In this document: in pieces, positions 12,751 through 26,600 of the stretch
Position numbering within the stretch: position 1 is the stretch's first letter
Layout of the letters: each line of letters opens with the position of its first letter
Assembly (NCBI GenBank): GCA_000231825.2
Contig: JH720351.1
Location: 496,001 to 560,000, forward strand
Reading direction: 5' to 3'
Length of the DNA stretch: 64,000 bases
Origin: Tetrahymena elliotti 4EA
Taxonomy: Eukaryota > Ciliophora > Oligohymenophorea > Hymenostomatida > Tetrahymenidae
The notes under the pieces: generated by a model
The model's input: only the letters and a program-made list of their open reading frames with translations
Told to the model about the DNA's origin: nothing
Database searches by the model: none
Program-made: the position numbers and the translations under genes

Positions 12751-15700
12751 ATGAATAGGAATAATCAAAACTTAGCTGTTCAGACCAATTAAGTCACTGG
12801 CTAAATTAATAGTCCTCTTATTGAAAAATTACAAAAGTTTTAGCAAAAGTACCAACAAATATTAGATCACTAAAGTCCAATCACTTAATTGATTTAGAAA
12901 TCGAATGCTAATTCATTTACTATCATAAACAAATGTAATTCAAGTTCTTTAAAACTAATGTTTGAAAAGCAATTTTCTCACATCTTACTTTTTATATCTG
13001 TTAGAAATATATTTTAAATAGAATAGAATTCTGATTTCGAAGATAAATAAATATACACAAGACGTCAAGCGAATCCACATTAATCCTACATATCTCAATC
13101 AAAAAAAAATATTTTAGAAAAGCAACATAATCAGCTATATTTGTAAAAGCTGCAGCAAAACCACACTTAGATATAGAATCAATAATAAATTTAGCTAGAA
13201 AATGCACTTCTCAAATCTTAAGTTAATCCAAGTATGAACGAATATTCTGCCCAAAAGTAAATTACCTAACCTCAAGTCAAAGGTATATTCATTATTAATT
13301 AATTAAGAAAAACAAAAAAAATGATAAAAAAAAAAACAATTAAGCAGAATTGTCTACAGAAATTTTAAAAACAATTTAAAAAATTTTTTTTATTATAATG
13401 AATTAAATACACTACCATTTCTTATTTTTGAAAGGTATTTGCAAAATGTTTTGTTATTATTGACAAAAATAGGAAATTAAATATTAGCGGAATACAATAC
13501 CCTCCACATATAATAATTTGAAGATAAATTAAATGACTACGTAAATGAGAGAAATCGAATTTATTAGTAGATCTTCAAGAATTAAAATACTGAAAATAAA
13601 GACAGTAATAATTCTTTCTCTTTCATTTTTATTTATCAAATTCCTATTTTAATTCTTCTTCTTTTCTTCTGGTTATCTGCCTGTAACTTAATTTCTAAAA
13701 AATAACTCTACAACTCGCTTTCAAACACTTTATATGAACCAATCTTTGTATTAATTTCCAAGTCTCCCATTAAAATAAACAACAAATTTTTTGTTAAAAA
13801 GCTACAAGCTCCTTTTTTTAGCTTACACAATAATAATAAATATGTTTATTCAATAGATATTTATTTTACAATTTATTTTAACTGTAAAAGCTACTTCAAT
13901 CAACAACAAACCTAGTGCCAGATAGTATAATATTGTTAATCTAAACAAAATCAACTTAAGTAATGAAAGATACTGTGAAATCGAGGCTTATCTTGAAAAT
14001 TCATAGACAATTCCAACATAGTAAACCCAACCAAATGCAAGTTCCATAATACCTCTTTAACAGTAACAAAAAAATCATACTGTTATTCAATAAGTGATTA
14101 AGAAACAGCTTTAAGGAGGTTAAAGAATTGTCAAATTTAATAAAAAAAGAAGAGAAATTAAACCCTCCAACCTTTTAGGAGGGGATTATTTTATGTTTTT
14201 AGATGCTAAAAGACAAGGCCACTTGAAATCTCTTAAAGATTGTGATGATGAAGTATTATATAGGATTTGGTAACTTCAAGAAAAAGGAATCTTAGTTAAT
14301 GAATGTAAATATCACTTTAAATTTTTAAAAAAATAAAAAATAATTTTTAATTAATCAAAGCTGAGTTAATGGCAGTGTCTTGTGGGGACTCTATTTAACT
14401 AGTGACTTAAAAATAGCATGCCTTCTAGAGATAGCCTCACTACAACAAAAGAATAAATGTCTAATCTTTGATTGGATAAAACACCATATCAAAAAGTGGG
14501 ATAGATGATACCCAAATGAATTTATCTGTATCTCCTTCTAACAATGTGGTTTCTTATCCAACTTAACAATATTACTCTGCTAACTATTAATACTAAAACA
14601 CCAATTTTACAGATCAGATCATGATTGATGATTAGATGCAAAATAAAAAATAGTCTGAACAAAATTAAATGGTATAAAGCTTTAATTAAAACTATAAAAG
14701 TAATAATGAATACAAGTTGGTAAGAGCCAAGGATGATTTTGATAAAGAAAGTATTTAGTAAATGTTCTAATCTTTTAACTCACCAACTAATAGACCAATG
14801 AGCAGTTCTATTCAGAATAAGAGAATTGTCAATGGACTTCCACTTGTTTCTGGTAATCAAATTCTCAATAATTACAATCAGCTTCGATATATGAACAATA
14901 TTTAAAAGACATAAAATGACCCTTCTAAAAAAATGTCATACAATTTAGGTCTTACACAATAATAATAGACTGAAAATGTTTAACCTCCTGCCACAGTAAC
15001 ATAAAAAGTGATTATAAAAAATACCCCAAGAATTAATTCTCGTCCAGTATCTAATTATGAGCAAACTGGAAGTGGAGTAGCTATTACCCAAAGTAACAAC
15101 AACTAAAACAGCTAGTAAAATGATAAATTTATCAAAAGAAGAAGTATTAAAAATACAAATAATTCCCCTAAAAACTAAGTTATCTCCACTAAGTAATAGA
15201 TTCTTTAATAAAAGATGGAAAATTATAGAGATTTCATTAACGTACTGAATTACTCTAACAACCTAGTTATTCCTTACAGATTATCCAATCCAACTCCACC
15301 TTTATATAAAGTCTATATAGGGCTAGGTAATAATGGAATACTTGTCAGACAAATCTTTAAATCAAGGTTATTTTAATACATTTATCAAATTAAATATTTA
15401 AAATTATTTATTACAACTTACTAGATGGTGGTGGTAGTTAGTTGAAAGTCATGATGACTGGCCTGATTGCCAATTCTTATGGATGTAATGGAGAAGAAAA
15501 GAGTACACTAAGTACATGAAGACACTTCCTCAGCTTACTTATGATAAATAAATTACTAAGTAAATTGAAAATGGAAATAATAAAACAGAAGAAGAAGGTA
15601 GACCTGTTTTAAAAAAGAAGTTAACTATTGAATAACAATCCAAAAAGAAAGGTGAATCCTATTAGAAATTAGTTTAAAAGCTTATCAATCAATCTGACTT

Positions 15701-17400
15701 TGACTCGTTGGAGAGTTACTTATAATAAAACAAGGTAAAATTATTTGATAAATTAATTTTAAAATAATATTATTTTTATAGAAAATATTTGCACCCCCAT
15801 TCATATCTAAAGACTTCTGCAGTGAGAAGTACTGTGAAGACTAAAGTAAAAATAGAACTTTCACTAAATTGAAAGATCCCATCAACTATAAGCTTCATAA
15901 CCATGTTTAAAATAACTTTCATATTTGCAATAAAAAAGTAACTCAAATTAACATTTCAATATGGAAATATTAATTAACTTATTTAATTAGGCATTATTTT
16001 ATAATATGAGATAATATTATGAGTGCATTTAAAAAAATCCTTTTGATTATATCCCACTAACATTCCATATTAAAGAGGGTACTACTGATTAAGAATGGGA
16101 AAAGTTTTTAACTTTTTACAATTAAATTGATGCTTAAATGTAAGAAAATGAAAAATTAAGATAAAAAATTGATACTGAAAAACTTAATGTTGAAAAACCC
16201 AAATAAATCAAAAATGTATGGATTATCAAACCTGGTGAGGCTACAAACAGAGGAAATGGAATTCAAGGTAAAATTATTTTTTTTGGAACACATGCAATCA
16301 ACATTAATTTAAAATAGTTGCTTCTGATTTGCAGTCTATATAAAATATTGTTAACACCAAAGAAGTACACAATAATGGCAAGAAAAAAACATTCATCATT
16401 TAGAAATATTTAGAAAAGCCTCTGCTTTATAACAAAAGAAAATTTGACATAAGATGCTATATGCTTGTTACAACTTATAATGGAATTATAAAAGGTACAT
16501 ACATACAATTCTATTATGATTGAAAATAATTTTATCAACTTATTTTTTTTAGGTTATTGGTATCAAGAAGGTTATATAAGAACTAGTTCAAAAGAATTCA
16601 CCTTAAGAAATTTAGATAATAAGTTCATTCACTTAACAAATGATGCAATTCAAAAGAAAGGAGAGGAATTCGGAAAATTTGAAATAGGAAATAAGCTATC
16701 CTTTAATGAATTTTAGAGATACATGGATACAATTAATAGTTCTAGCTAAGTTAAATATAATTTTATGGACAAAACATATCAAGATATGAAAGTAAATACT
16801 TATTTTTAAACTCCTTTTAATTAATTAACTTATTATCTTTTAACTTTTAAGGGTGTTGCTACTGATTGTGTAAAAGCTATTTTTAAGAAACTAGAACCTT
16901 AAAAAAAATAATTTAGTTTTGAAGTAAGTTTTTTAAAATCTGATAAAAATTCAATTAATCATAAAACCATATTCTTTACAAATAGCTTTTTGGATTGGAT
17001 TTTATGATCGATGATAGCTATAAAACATGGTTGATTGAAGTAAATACAAATCCATGTTTGGAAACTAGTTGTCCACTTCTAGCTAGAATCATATCTACTC
17101 TTGTTGAAAATGTATTTAAAGTTGCAGTCGATCCAATCTTCCCTCCTCCTAATTTCCCAAAGAGTAAAAAGCATTTAATACCAGAAAATATATTTGAGTC
17201 TAACAAATTTGAATTGATCTTTGATGAGCTCACAGATGCACAGTAACTATCTACTCTTCCTTCGAAAAGCGATTGTAATTAATTCTAAATTATTTATTTT
17301 GAAATTTATAAATATTTGATAAACTATATCAGATGATGACTTTTTACAAGAAGACTGTGAAGAAGAAGAATAATTGTTAGCAGAAGAAGAAGGAGAATGA
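12751..17400 (+). CDS. TTLL family tubulin polyglycylase/polyglutamylase
   Basis: A multi-exon gene of about 1,180 residues. Exon junctions that keep frame are 14304/14361, 15366/15425, 15734/15782, 15937/15991, 16267/16318, 16494/16553, 16791/16852, 16923/16986 and 17274/17333. The first intron (13283 to about 13821 or 13890) is long and its acceptor is uncertain. The N-terminal half is Gln/Asn-rich and disordered. Then comes a TTLL extension (YKVYIGLGNNGILVRQIFKS, RWWWQ) and the ATP-grasp catalytic core: VWIIKPGEATNRGNGIQ, YLEKPLLYNKRKFDIRCYML, KFIHLTNDAIQKK, LFGLDFMIDD and TWLIEVNTNPCLE. The expected Lys, Arg, Asn and Glu residues for ATP/Mg binding are present. It likely adds Glu or Gly chains to ciliary tubulin. 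The GNN..R.WW extension recalls TTLL3-type glycylases, but the subfamily is not proven. The acidic tail ends at TGA. Confidence 0.87.
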
Positions 17401-17755
17401 ATAACAGTAAATTAAATACATATCATGTACTAATTAACTAAATAAAAAGATTCTATTTAAAAATATACTTAAACAATAAAAAATTTATTATACTAATATA
17501 AAATTAAACTTTAACTAAATAACAAGCTAAATATCTCACAACAAATATAAAAATATTCTAAACAATCTATATTAAAAAATATAATTATCTGTAGTGTATT
17601 TATTAACTTTATACAACTCATTTATATTTATTTAATTAAAAAAATTTCTTTTTTATTTGTGGCTATGAATCTAGAAAACATCTTGAAAATTTTATTAATG
17701 AATCTAATTAATGTCTAAAACCTTAAAATTATTTAATTTTATTAACCAAAAATTT
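17401..17755. other. Intergenic, AT-rich
   Basis: About 355 bp between the TTLL stop and the start of the decayed surface-protein gene. Nothing recognisable beyond A/T runs. Confidence 0.5.
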
Positions 17756-20700
17756 ATGAAACAAACTTTTATTTACTTTTTGATTGCATTTTTTTATCAA
17801 TATTTGTAATCAACTGTGTTAAATGAAGAGCTGATAACAATGTTTGAGCATGTAATTTATGTCATACCTGATTCAAAGAATAACTGTTAAATTAGAAATG
17901 ATTTTACTGTAAGATCTCAAATAGTATCTAATGTTTTTGCTGTAGAAACAGTTTCTTTAGAATTAGTTGCATTAATAGATGGAGAAATTCAAAAGGATGT
18001 TTTTCTAAATCTGATAATGTCTGAAAGTGTTAATATAGAAGGCTTTACAAAAATTAAAGTTTAAAATTTAATTATGGCTGATTCATAAGTTAACAAATTA
18101 GATTAATACATTCTTTGGTATCAATTTGAGTTAAAATCTGTTTAAATCAGAGATTGAATTTAACAATGTAAAATTTATAAAAAATGAAGAAACTATTTAA
18201 ATTCAAGGAGCTCCAAACATTACCCCTCAAACATTTTACATAATGTAAAAAAGCTAGTTATTAAAAATGCTACTTTAGAGAATTGGGAATACGGTAAGTA
18301 AGAATAAGAGTCTATTCATATTTGGTGATTATAATTCAGATTTAACTTAATTTACAGCAGATATATAATCTCTAACAGTTACAAATGTAAAATTTATTGG
18401 AACAACTTCACTTCCTATAGTAAATCCATTATCTCAAATTGTTATTACTGATTTAACTGTATCAGCTGCTAAAGAAGAAAAAGATATTGTTGTAGGAATT
18501 TTCTATACATCTACAAATGATATAGTAGTATTTGATTCTTCAAAAATATTAGGGATAGACACAAGAATTCTATAAAATGGTTAATCACATAAATTCTAAA
18601 ATAATCAGAATTAAAAATGGTGATTTTAGGGATTCAAACAGTAATAAATATTGGGCAGTTGTAAAAGGAGGATTTTTTGATAAATTGACATAAGATTTAT
18701 TGATAGAATCTACCCTTTTTTTCCTTTCATAAGCTAATTATGGTGGAGCTTTATTCATTTCTAATACATAAAGTGGTATTATAAAGATTAAAGGGCCAAA
18801 TACTAGATTTTATGCTAATATGGCAATTTAACAAAGAGGAGCTATTTATATTGACTCCTCAAGTCATGTAGATGTTTAAGTTACTAATATTCAGGCTGAT
18901 AATTGAATTGCAAATAATAATGGAGAATTCTTTTATATGAAAGCTGATCGTGAAATTTTTATCACTATTGAGTATTTTAACTTTAATAACTGTTATTGTG
19001 ATTAAGGGAGTATCATGAATGGTAAATATTTATTTCATTAAAAATATATTTTAAAATTTAATAAATACTTTTTTCTTTCATTTACAAATATTTTTTAAAA
19101 TAAACTTTAAATATTTTGAAAAATTTTTAATTAAATTTTTTGGAACTTTTTTTAACTATAGAAATTTTTTTTAATTTTTAATGTTTATTATTTATTAGAG
19201 TCATATGTAAAATTAATAAAATGTAATTTTAGATGAGAAAAAAGAGATTTAAAGCATTTTTAAAAATTGAGGAAAATCTTTGTCTTTTTCCCTCATTCAA
19301 AACTTTTCAGAAAAATTTTTTTATTCTTATAATAACAAAAAAAATTCAGCTTAGATAAAGCAAATTAAAACTCATAAAATTAAAAACATTTAAATAAAAT
19401 GTTAACTTTACCTTTAATGATATTTCAAATAAGTATGTGATACCAAGTTAGACAAAAAATTTTTAAAATTAGATCATTTTTTATTTATTAATTTATTTTA
19501 ATAATAAACTGAAGTAAAATTTTTTTTCTTAATTTTTAAAATGATAAAAACAAATGTAAAATTTGTAAAATTGATGATTTTAATATGAAACTTTTAATTT
19601 TAAGATAAGCACAGTTTTAGATAAATAGTTATGGTAATCAAACATAAATAAATACCAGATTGATATGCCAAAAAGAAAATGAATGTAAAATCACTGGAAT
19701 AAAAAATATTTCATTCCTATATTCAATTGATTAAGCATTTTATCCTCCTGAAATACATAATATCATTTTTAAGGATATAAAATACAATTAATGTGGGTTA
19801 ATTTTTAATAACGTTGAGTCAAAAATTCAAAGATTACTAATCACAAATAGTTCATTTATCTAAAACTAACTTTTTTATTCTCCAATTCATATTATTTCTA
19901 CATTACAAAAACCTCTTAGATTGCTTTAAAATATTGAAGAATTGAATAAAAATAAATTGAAATGAATAGTTTTTAGAATACTTCTTTCAGGAATCTTGAA
20001 CAAAAAAAATTACATTCAGATGATGATTAGATTGAGCATGATTTAAAAATTGAAAAGTGTACATTCGATTCAAATACAGTCAAATAAAGTGGGGGAGCTA
20101 TATCAATTAAAGAATTAAATGTTAAAATATTAGATGTTAATTGTACAGGAATTGAGTCAAAATAAGAAGGAGGCTGCATTAACTACAAGGCTGAAAACAA
20201 ATAATAAAATAAAAAGTTTCTTTTAATTAACACAAAAATGTTTATAAATATTGCTTAAATTTGTGGAGGAGTAAGAGTTATAGGTACTGAGGCAATTTTA
20301 AAAAATTAAAGTGAAATTTAAAATAATATTGCTAAAAAATATGGTTAGGATTATTTATCATATCTTATGGGAGTATCTACTAGTCTAAATAAGAATGGTA
20401 TTACAAAAGAGTTAGGTAGAAGTTTTGGTAAAACTATAATAGATGTTGATAATTGGGTAACAGGATAAGATGATAAAATTAATGGATATTTTGTTATTTA
20501 GTTTTTAGATATTAATTAAATTTAAATGATCGTACCTGATGCTCAGGTAGAGTTATCTTTGGATGATAGTGAAGTAAATAACTCAGCGTCTAAAATAGAT
20601 GGAATAAAATCATTAGTGAATATGGATCTTAAGTTGCTTTAAATGAAGTAGTATTTAAGAAGTAGCCCTTATAAAACTTAAGAGTTAAAGTAAAATCAAA

Positions 20701-22682
20701 TACAGTTAAATATCCTGTTTTTGATTAAGCAACTGGATTTTTAAATAGCTATGATACTAATTTCTATTTTATTTTGAACGTCAAAATGAGAGAATGTAAA
20801 CGCCTTATTATTAAACTTCAAACAAATCTTCATTATACCTCCTTCAATTTATAAAATCAATCTTTAAATATTTTTTATCAAAATATTTTTTAAAATAAAA
20901 AATTTTAAATGTTACATTTTTAAGCTAATTTTTTTAATGATTTCAAAGTAAGGATTAGAGGTATGATTGATTTTATTTTAATAAATGAAAACTTTTTATC
21001 CTTAAACTTATATAGTTTAATATTTTTTGTTATTAAAAAAAGGTCTTGTGGGTGAGGCGTTTTTTGATATTTCAGGAGTATGTAGATAATGTGATAAAGA
21101 TTATTATTCATTGCACAATTCATCTACTTAGTGCTTGGAGTGCCCTAAAGAGAGAGTGGATTCTTGTGATGGGGGCAATAAACTTAAGTTAAAGCTTGGA
21201 TATTTGAGGTTAACTGAAGATTCTGACTTAATTGAATAATGTGATGAATACTCTTCAGGTTGTCTTGGAGGATATGATTCTGGCAATTAATCTTGTAAAA
21301 GAGGATATATTGGTGCTTTATGCTAGAGTTGCGATATTAATGGGTAAGTTTGGGGAGAGAGATTTTCTAAAAATAGTTAATAAAGTTGTAAAAGCTGTGA
21401 AGATTTTAAAAATAATTTACACAGAGTAATATTTTGTTTTTAAAATTAATGAATTTAATTAAAATTTTTAAATAATTTTAGCTACTAGCTTTAGGAACTT
21501 TTGTTTGCATAACTATTCTTTTCAAATATAAATAATACTTGACAAAATTAGGGTTTTTGAAACCAGGAAGAACTATCATGTAAGAAAGCTAAGTTGCAGT
21601 TGTGATAAAAATTTTAAGAACATACATTTAAATCATAGGGCATCTATAAAAATTTTAAATTAAATTACCAAGTGTTTTAGATGAATTTGTTTAAGTAATA
21701 GGCAATCCAGTTAGAGAAGTTGGATACAGTTTAGATTGTTAAATAGTTTTGAATTCTGATAGTATTCCTATTGTTTATCTAAGAATAATATGGAAGCTAT
21801 TTTAACCAGTATTTTTGATGATAAACAGTTTCATTTTTTATAGTGCTATCTCTTTGATTGGTAAAAAAAAACTAAAGTAACAGCTATTTATACTATCATT
21901 CTCTACACTTTTATTTACTTCCAACCATCTATTGTTTAGGAGCTGATTTCTACTATGTGTTGCAATTATATTTCAAGAAAATATTTTATCAAAGCAGATT
22001 ACAATTATGAATGCTATGATGATACATATTACAAATAAACACTAACTCTAGTATTACCATTCTTCATTTTCTGGTGTTTCTTTTGGCCTCTTATCCTTTT
22101 AGTCAAATTATACTTAAATACAAAAAATTTGCAAAACCCTCTTTTCTAAGAGAAGTTTGGTTATCTTTACAGTGAAAATAGAGATGCATTTTACTGGGAA
22201 TTATTTAAGATTTTGATTAAAATTCTAATTGTAGTAGTAATAGAGTTTTATTCTTCGTTTATCTATATTAAAGGTATTTTGGCTATATTGATTTACTTTA
22301 TTTATGGAGTCCTACTGAAAACCAAGATATTAATATAAATCAGCTTGATAAACAATCTCTCAATACTTGCTTATTATCACTAATCTTAGTTTTATTTTAC
22401 TTCAAAAACTCTTTTATCTACTTCTAATATATAACATTTATCCTTCTTATCATAGTTAATACTAGATTTATTTTTAAAATTATAATCAACTTAATGAGAG
22501 AATTTACAATAAAATTCTATTAAAAAATCGATAAGTATAGATAAAAACTTCACTAGTATTTTCCGAGACTGTTTGAAAATTAAGTAAATTTAATGAAATC
22601 TCTTTTTGATGATTTATTAGAAAAGCAGGGATTTTCATTAGGTATTTCCAAACAAGATGTTTGCAAAATTTCTATTCCCTGA
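17756..22682 (+). pseudogene. Decayed beta-helix / Cys-rich / multi-TM surface protein
   Basis: The remnant starts with a signal peptide (MKQTFIYFLIAFFYQYLQS). It continues as pieces of parallel beta-helix-type repeats such as IEFNNVKFIKNEETIQIQGA and ANYGGALFISNTQSG. A Cys-rich, EGF/growth-factor-receptor-like stretch follows near 21070-21420 (CRQCDKDYYSL, TQCLECPKERVDSC, CKRGYIGALCQSC). Membrane segments come next (LTLVLPFFIFWCFFWPLILL), and a hydrophilic tail ends CKISIP at TGA 22680. This order is typical of large ciliate surface proteins. The frame is broken repeatedly: reading must change near 18155, 18260, 19965, 20630, 21870 and 22320, and an in-frame TGA lies near 18905 (IQADN-stop-IANNNGEFF). 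The stretch 19022-19610 is intron-like. Neighbouring genes read cleanly, so decay is likelier than sequencing error. Function of the ancestor is unknown. Confidence 0.75.
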
Positions 22683-23696
22683 GGTAGTTTTTGCGCTTAA
22701 GTGTTAAATTAGTTAAAAATGCTAGTTTTAATTTCATGTTAGATTTATGTGTCTGTTAATTTTTGTCTAAATGGTGGGTGTATATTACTATGATGTTTTA
22801 AGAAATAAATTTAATATTTTTTAATTTCAAAATAATAATTTTTACAAAATAGAAGGTGTTGAGCTTTTATATATTTCTGCATTTAAAGGTTGAAATTTAT
22901 TGAAGAGAGCTAGATTATCAATCGATTAATACTATAGTTTCACCATTTTCATATTTTTTTTAAATATGTAGGCATGAGTTCTAAAGGTTTCCCATAAATA
23001 TTATTTTCTTGCTAGTGTAACATTACTTATCTTTATTAAAAATATTAAATCTATTTTTAGAATTTTTTAAGTATTTAAAAAATATCTTACTCTTAAAACT
23101 TTGGAGACTTAACTGATAACGACAGCATAGAGATTAAATGAAATAATAAACTCAGATAAAAATTTTGAGAATCAAAAATTCTCAGATTAACAAAGTTAAA
23201 TTATTAATTGAAGATATTTAGTTTTAAAATAAATTTATTAAAGTATTTTTTATCAAATTTATCATTTACATTTCATATTATGAACAAAAATTGAATGAGT
23301 GTAGAGATCATGCACTGCGCTTTAAAGATTTAATTAGTGTTATAAGATAAAAAGAAATTTAATGAACATGTAGCAATATCTAACATTTTAAATATAAATT
23401 ATTTAATGAAAATAAAATAAATATATTTATCTAAGTAGACTTTGTTTTTTCATTTTTAAATCTATCTTATTACAATTAAATTAATATAATTATTTAAATT
23501 TGGTTTTCTTATTGTATCAAAAATACTCTTTCATCCACACATTTGCTATCAATTTTTTTCAAAATTTGATTCCAAAAATTATTAAACTATTTTAGTGAAA
23601 TTTTCTATTATTTTTGATAGTTTTTCATTGGTTTTAAGTAGAGGCTTCTCTGATGTTAATTGAATAGAATTTATTATGCTTTTTTAAAATTTTAAT
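22683..23696. other. Intergenic with possible further pseudogene remnants
   Basis: About 1 kb. Short frame pieces such as LKTLETQLITTAQRLNEIIN (about 23090-23150) look protein-like and may be the far 3' end of the decayed gene upstream. They are separated by TGA codons and AT-rich sequence. No intact gene is supported. Confidence 0.4.
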
Positions 23697-26600
23697 ATGG
23701 TAGAAACATAAGATACGAATTCTGATCAACAAATTGAGATAGAAAAGGAATTATAAGAATTAAAAGCACAGTTTGAAAGATTTTTACATTTAAATTGAAT
23801 AAGTTTCCTTTTAAAAGAATTTGTATTCATTTTATCAAAACTTTTTCTTTGTTAGTATTAAGAAGGTGCAGTCAGGCAGCAAAAGATTTATTTGATATTA
23901 AGAAAGTAAATAAAATAATTCAACTTAGCAAATAAAAAATAACAAATTTAGAGAATTTTTAAGATATGTCAGCAACCTGCCCTCATTTAAATAAAGAAAA
24001 TTACTAATAAAGTTTATAAGGAAGACTCATCTACAAAGATTAATGCACCAAGTGTTTTCATGACCCTGTAAATAGCTTTCTTAAAGAATATATTATAATA
24101 GATTAGGATTATTGCATACAAAATATTAATTTTACTTAGTTATTAACAAATAAATTTTTTAAATTATTAGAGAGATGCTAATGGTTTAGACGTTTGTTTG
24201 AAATGCTTAAACGGTTCTTGTGTTAGCGGATAGAATCATAGCTTATTGCATTTCTAACAACATAATCACCCAATAGTTTTAAACATTAAATTGGTAGAAA
24301 GACCTCCATAAGAATAAGGAGAGCAACAAGATTTAACTAAATTAGCAATCGGAAAGCCAGGTGGCGCTCTTAGCAACTAAGTTGAATATGATGAAATATA
24401 TACCCTTAGATGCTTAGCTTGCAATCAAAATTTAGATAATAAATTAGTATATTGAAAAGATTTTGAAAAAAGTATTTTACTTATATTTTCCAATTTATTA
24501 TTTAGCTTGATGGAGTAATTAAAAGCATCCAATAAGAAAATTCAGCATTCAAGAAACAAGATATTTGTGAATGGGAGCTTGATATTTAGCCTTGCGAGCA
24601 TACTTTAACCATAGAATAGATTCCTAAGGATATATCATAAGGTACTTATTGTGAAAAAAATAATTTAGTTGACTAATTATTACAAAAATAGGTTTAAATC
24701 ACTGTCATAATTGCGAATTATCAACTAATTTATGGTTGTGTTTGGTCTGTGGTAATGTTGGGTGTGGAAGAAAGAACCATGATGGCACTGGAGGTAATGG
24801 TCACGCTTCTGAGCATGCTTAAAAATCAGGTCATAGCTTAGTTGTTAAACTAGGAACAATCACTTAAGAAGGTAATGGGTGTTTTCTTATCTTTATGATT
24901 AAAGACAAATAATTATTTCTATGTGAATCAATAAATCAACAAATCAACAGATATATTTTAAATAAATTAAAAATTAAATTAATTAATGTCTAAATGTTTT
25001 AGACATGATAATATTTAAGGTGTTATAAATATTTATTTTTAATCTTAAAGGTAATGCTTCTCTATATTGCTATTCTTGTGACAACGATGTGTCTGATGCT
25101 TATTTGTCTCAACATTTAGCTGTGTTTGGTATTAATGTTACTGAACAAAAGAAAACAGAGAAAACAATTGCTGAAATGGTAAAATTGTAAGAATAATTTT
25201 ATTTATATTGAAAATATTCAATTGAATAAATAGAACTTGGATGCAAATAGAAATTTAACTTTGAGTAGTATTATAGAAGCTGGTAAAAAGCTTAAACCAC
25301 TCTTTGGTTCTAAATTTACTGGTATGTAAAACTTAGGCAATTCTTGCTATATAAACTCTGTTTTTTAGACACTATTTTCTATTCCAGAATTTGAAGATAG
25401 ATTTTATGTTCATGGGGTAGAGCATTTGAAGTCATGCAAGAAGTAAATTTTAAGATGAATTAAAGCTTATGCTATCTATAAATTCTTGAATCCTTTGGAT
25501 TTAATTTTCGTCCATTTTAATTATTGATTTTCATTTATAATAATTATTTATGGATAACTTACATAACTAAATAATATTGATTTATATTTATGCATTCTTA
25601 ATGAAAACTAGGTTCCCCGTTGACTGTTTGACCTGTTAGTTAAGTAAGCTTGGTGTTGGTTTAGTAAGTGGTGAATACTCATAGAAGAAAGAAATAAGAT
25701 TTTTAACTAGTGTAGATACCTCGGCCTTGCAAGAGTATGAAAAATATGAATAGGATGGTGTTTCTATTAATGATTTAAGAGCTATGATTGGTAAAAATCA
25801 CCCAGAATTCAAAACAAAATAAATGCAGGATGCTTTAGAGTACTTGCAACATGTGTTTGATCAAATTGAAAAAGAAGAAAAAAATACAAAACAAAACCAT
25901 ATTGGGAAAATTTTTGAATACAAGACCGTAAATAAATTAAAATGCATGGGGTGTGGAGGTGTCAAGCTTATTGAAAATAAGACAAATGAATTAAAACTCC
26001 CTGTTCTACCTCCTACAAAAGAATAATTACAGTAAGCATTAAAGGAGCAAGAAGAAAGATCTCAAAAATTAAAAAGAGATGCTAACTCAACAAACGAGGC
26101 TCCTAAAGAAGATGCAAAACTACTTGAAGAACCTGAATACAATATTACATTTGAATAGTGCATATAAGTTTTACAGTCAGGAGATATTGTAGAGTTAAAT
26201 TGCTCTAGATGTGGAGGAAAAAGCAACTTCACTAGTAATAACTACTTGAAGACTTTACCCAAGTATTTAATAGTACCAACAAATAGATTGCACTTAGAAA
26301 ATTGGGTTCCTAAAAAATTGAATGCAATAATCTAAATGCCAAAAGAATATGATTTGAAAGATTTCATATATAAAGGATTAGAGAGTGATGAATTCTTATT
26401 GGAGAATTAGGAGGGTGTAAACAATAATAATAATTAGGATTAACAACCTTAAGTAGATGAGATTGCTTTGCTTTAATTATTAGAAATGGGATTCGGTGAA
26501 AATAGAGCAAAAAGGGCTTTAATCAAATATTAAAACAATACCGAGCAAGCAACTAATTATTTATTTGAAAATATAGAGGATGCAAGTAAATTTATTTAAC

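Noticed and set aside
17018..17233. Minus-strand ORF of 71 codons
   Set aside because: It is antisense to the conserved TTLL catalytic exon.
18140..18170. Euplotes-style programmed +1 frameshift in the surface-protein gene
   Set aside because: Euplotes shifts occur at AAA-TAA/TAG with TGA sense; here TGA is the stop and the lesions are scattered, so decay fits better.
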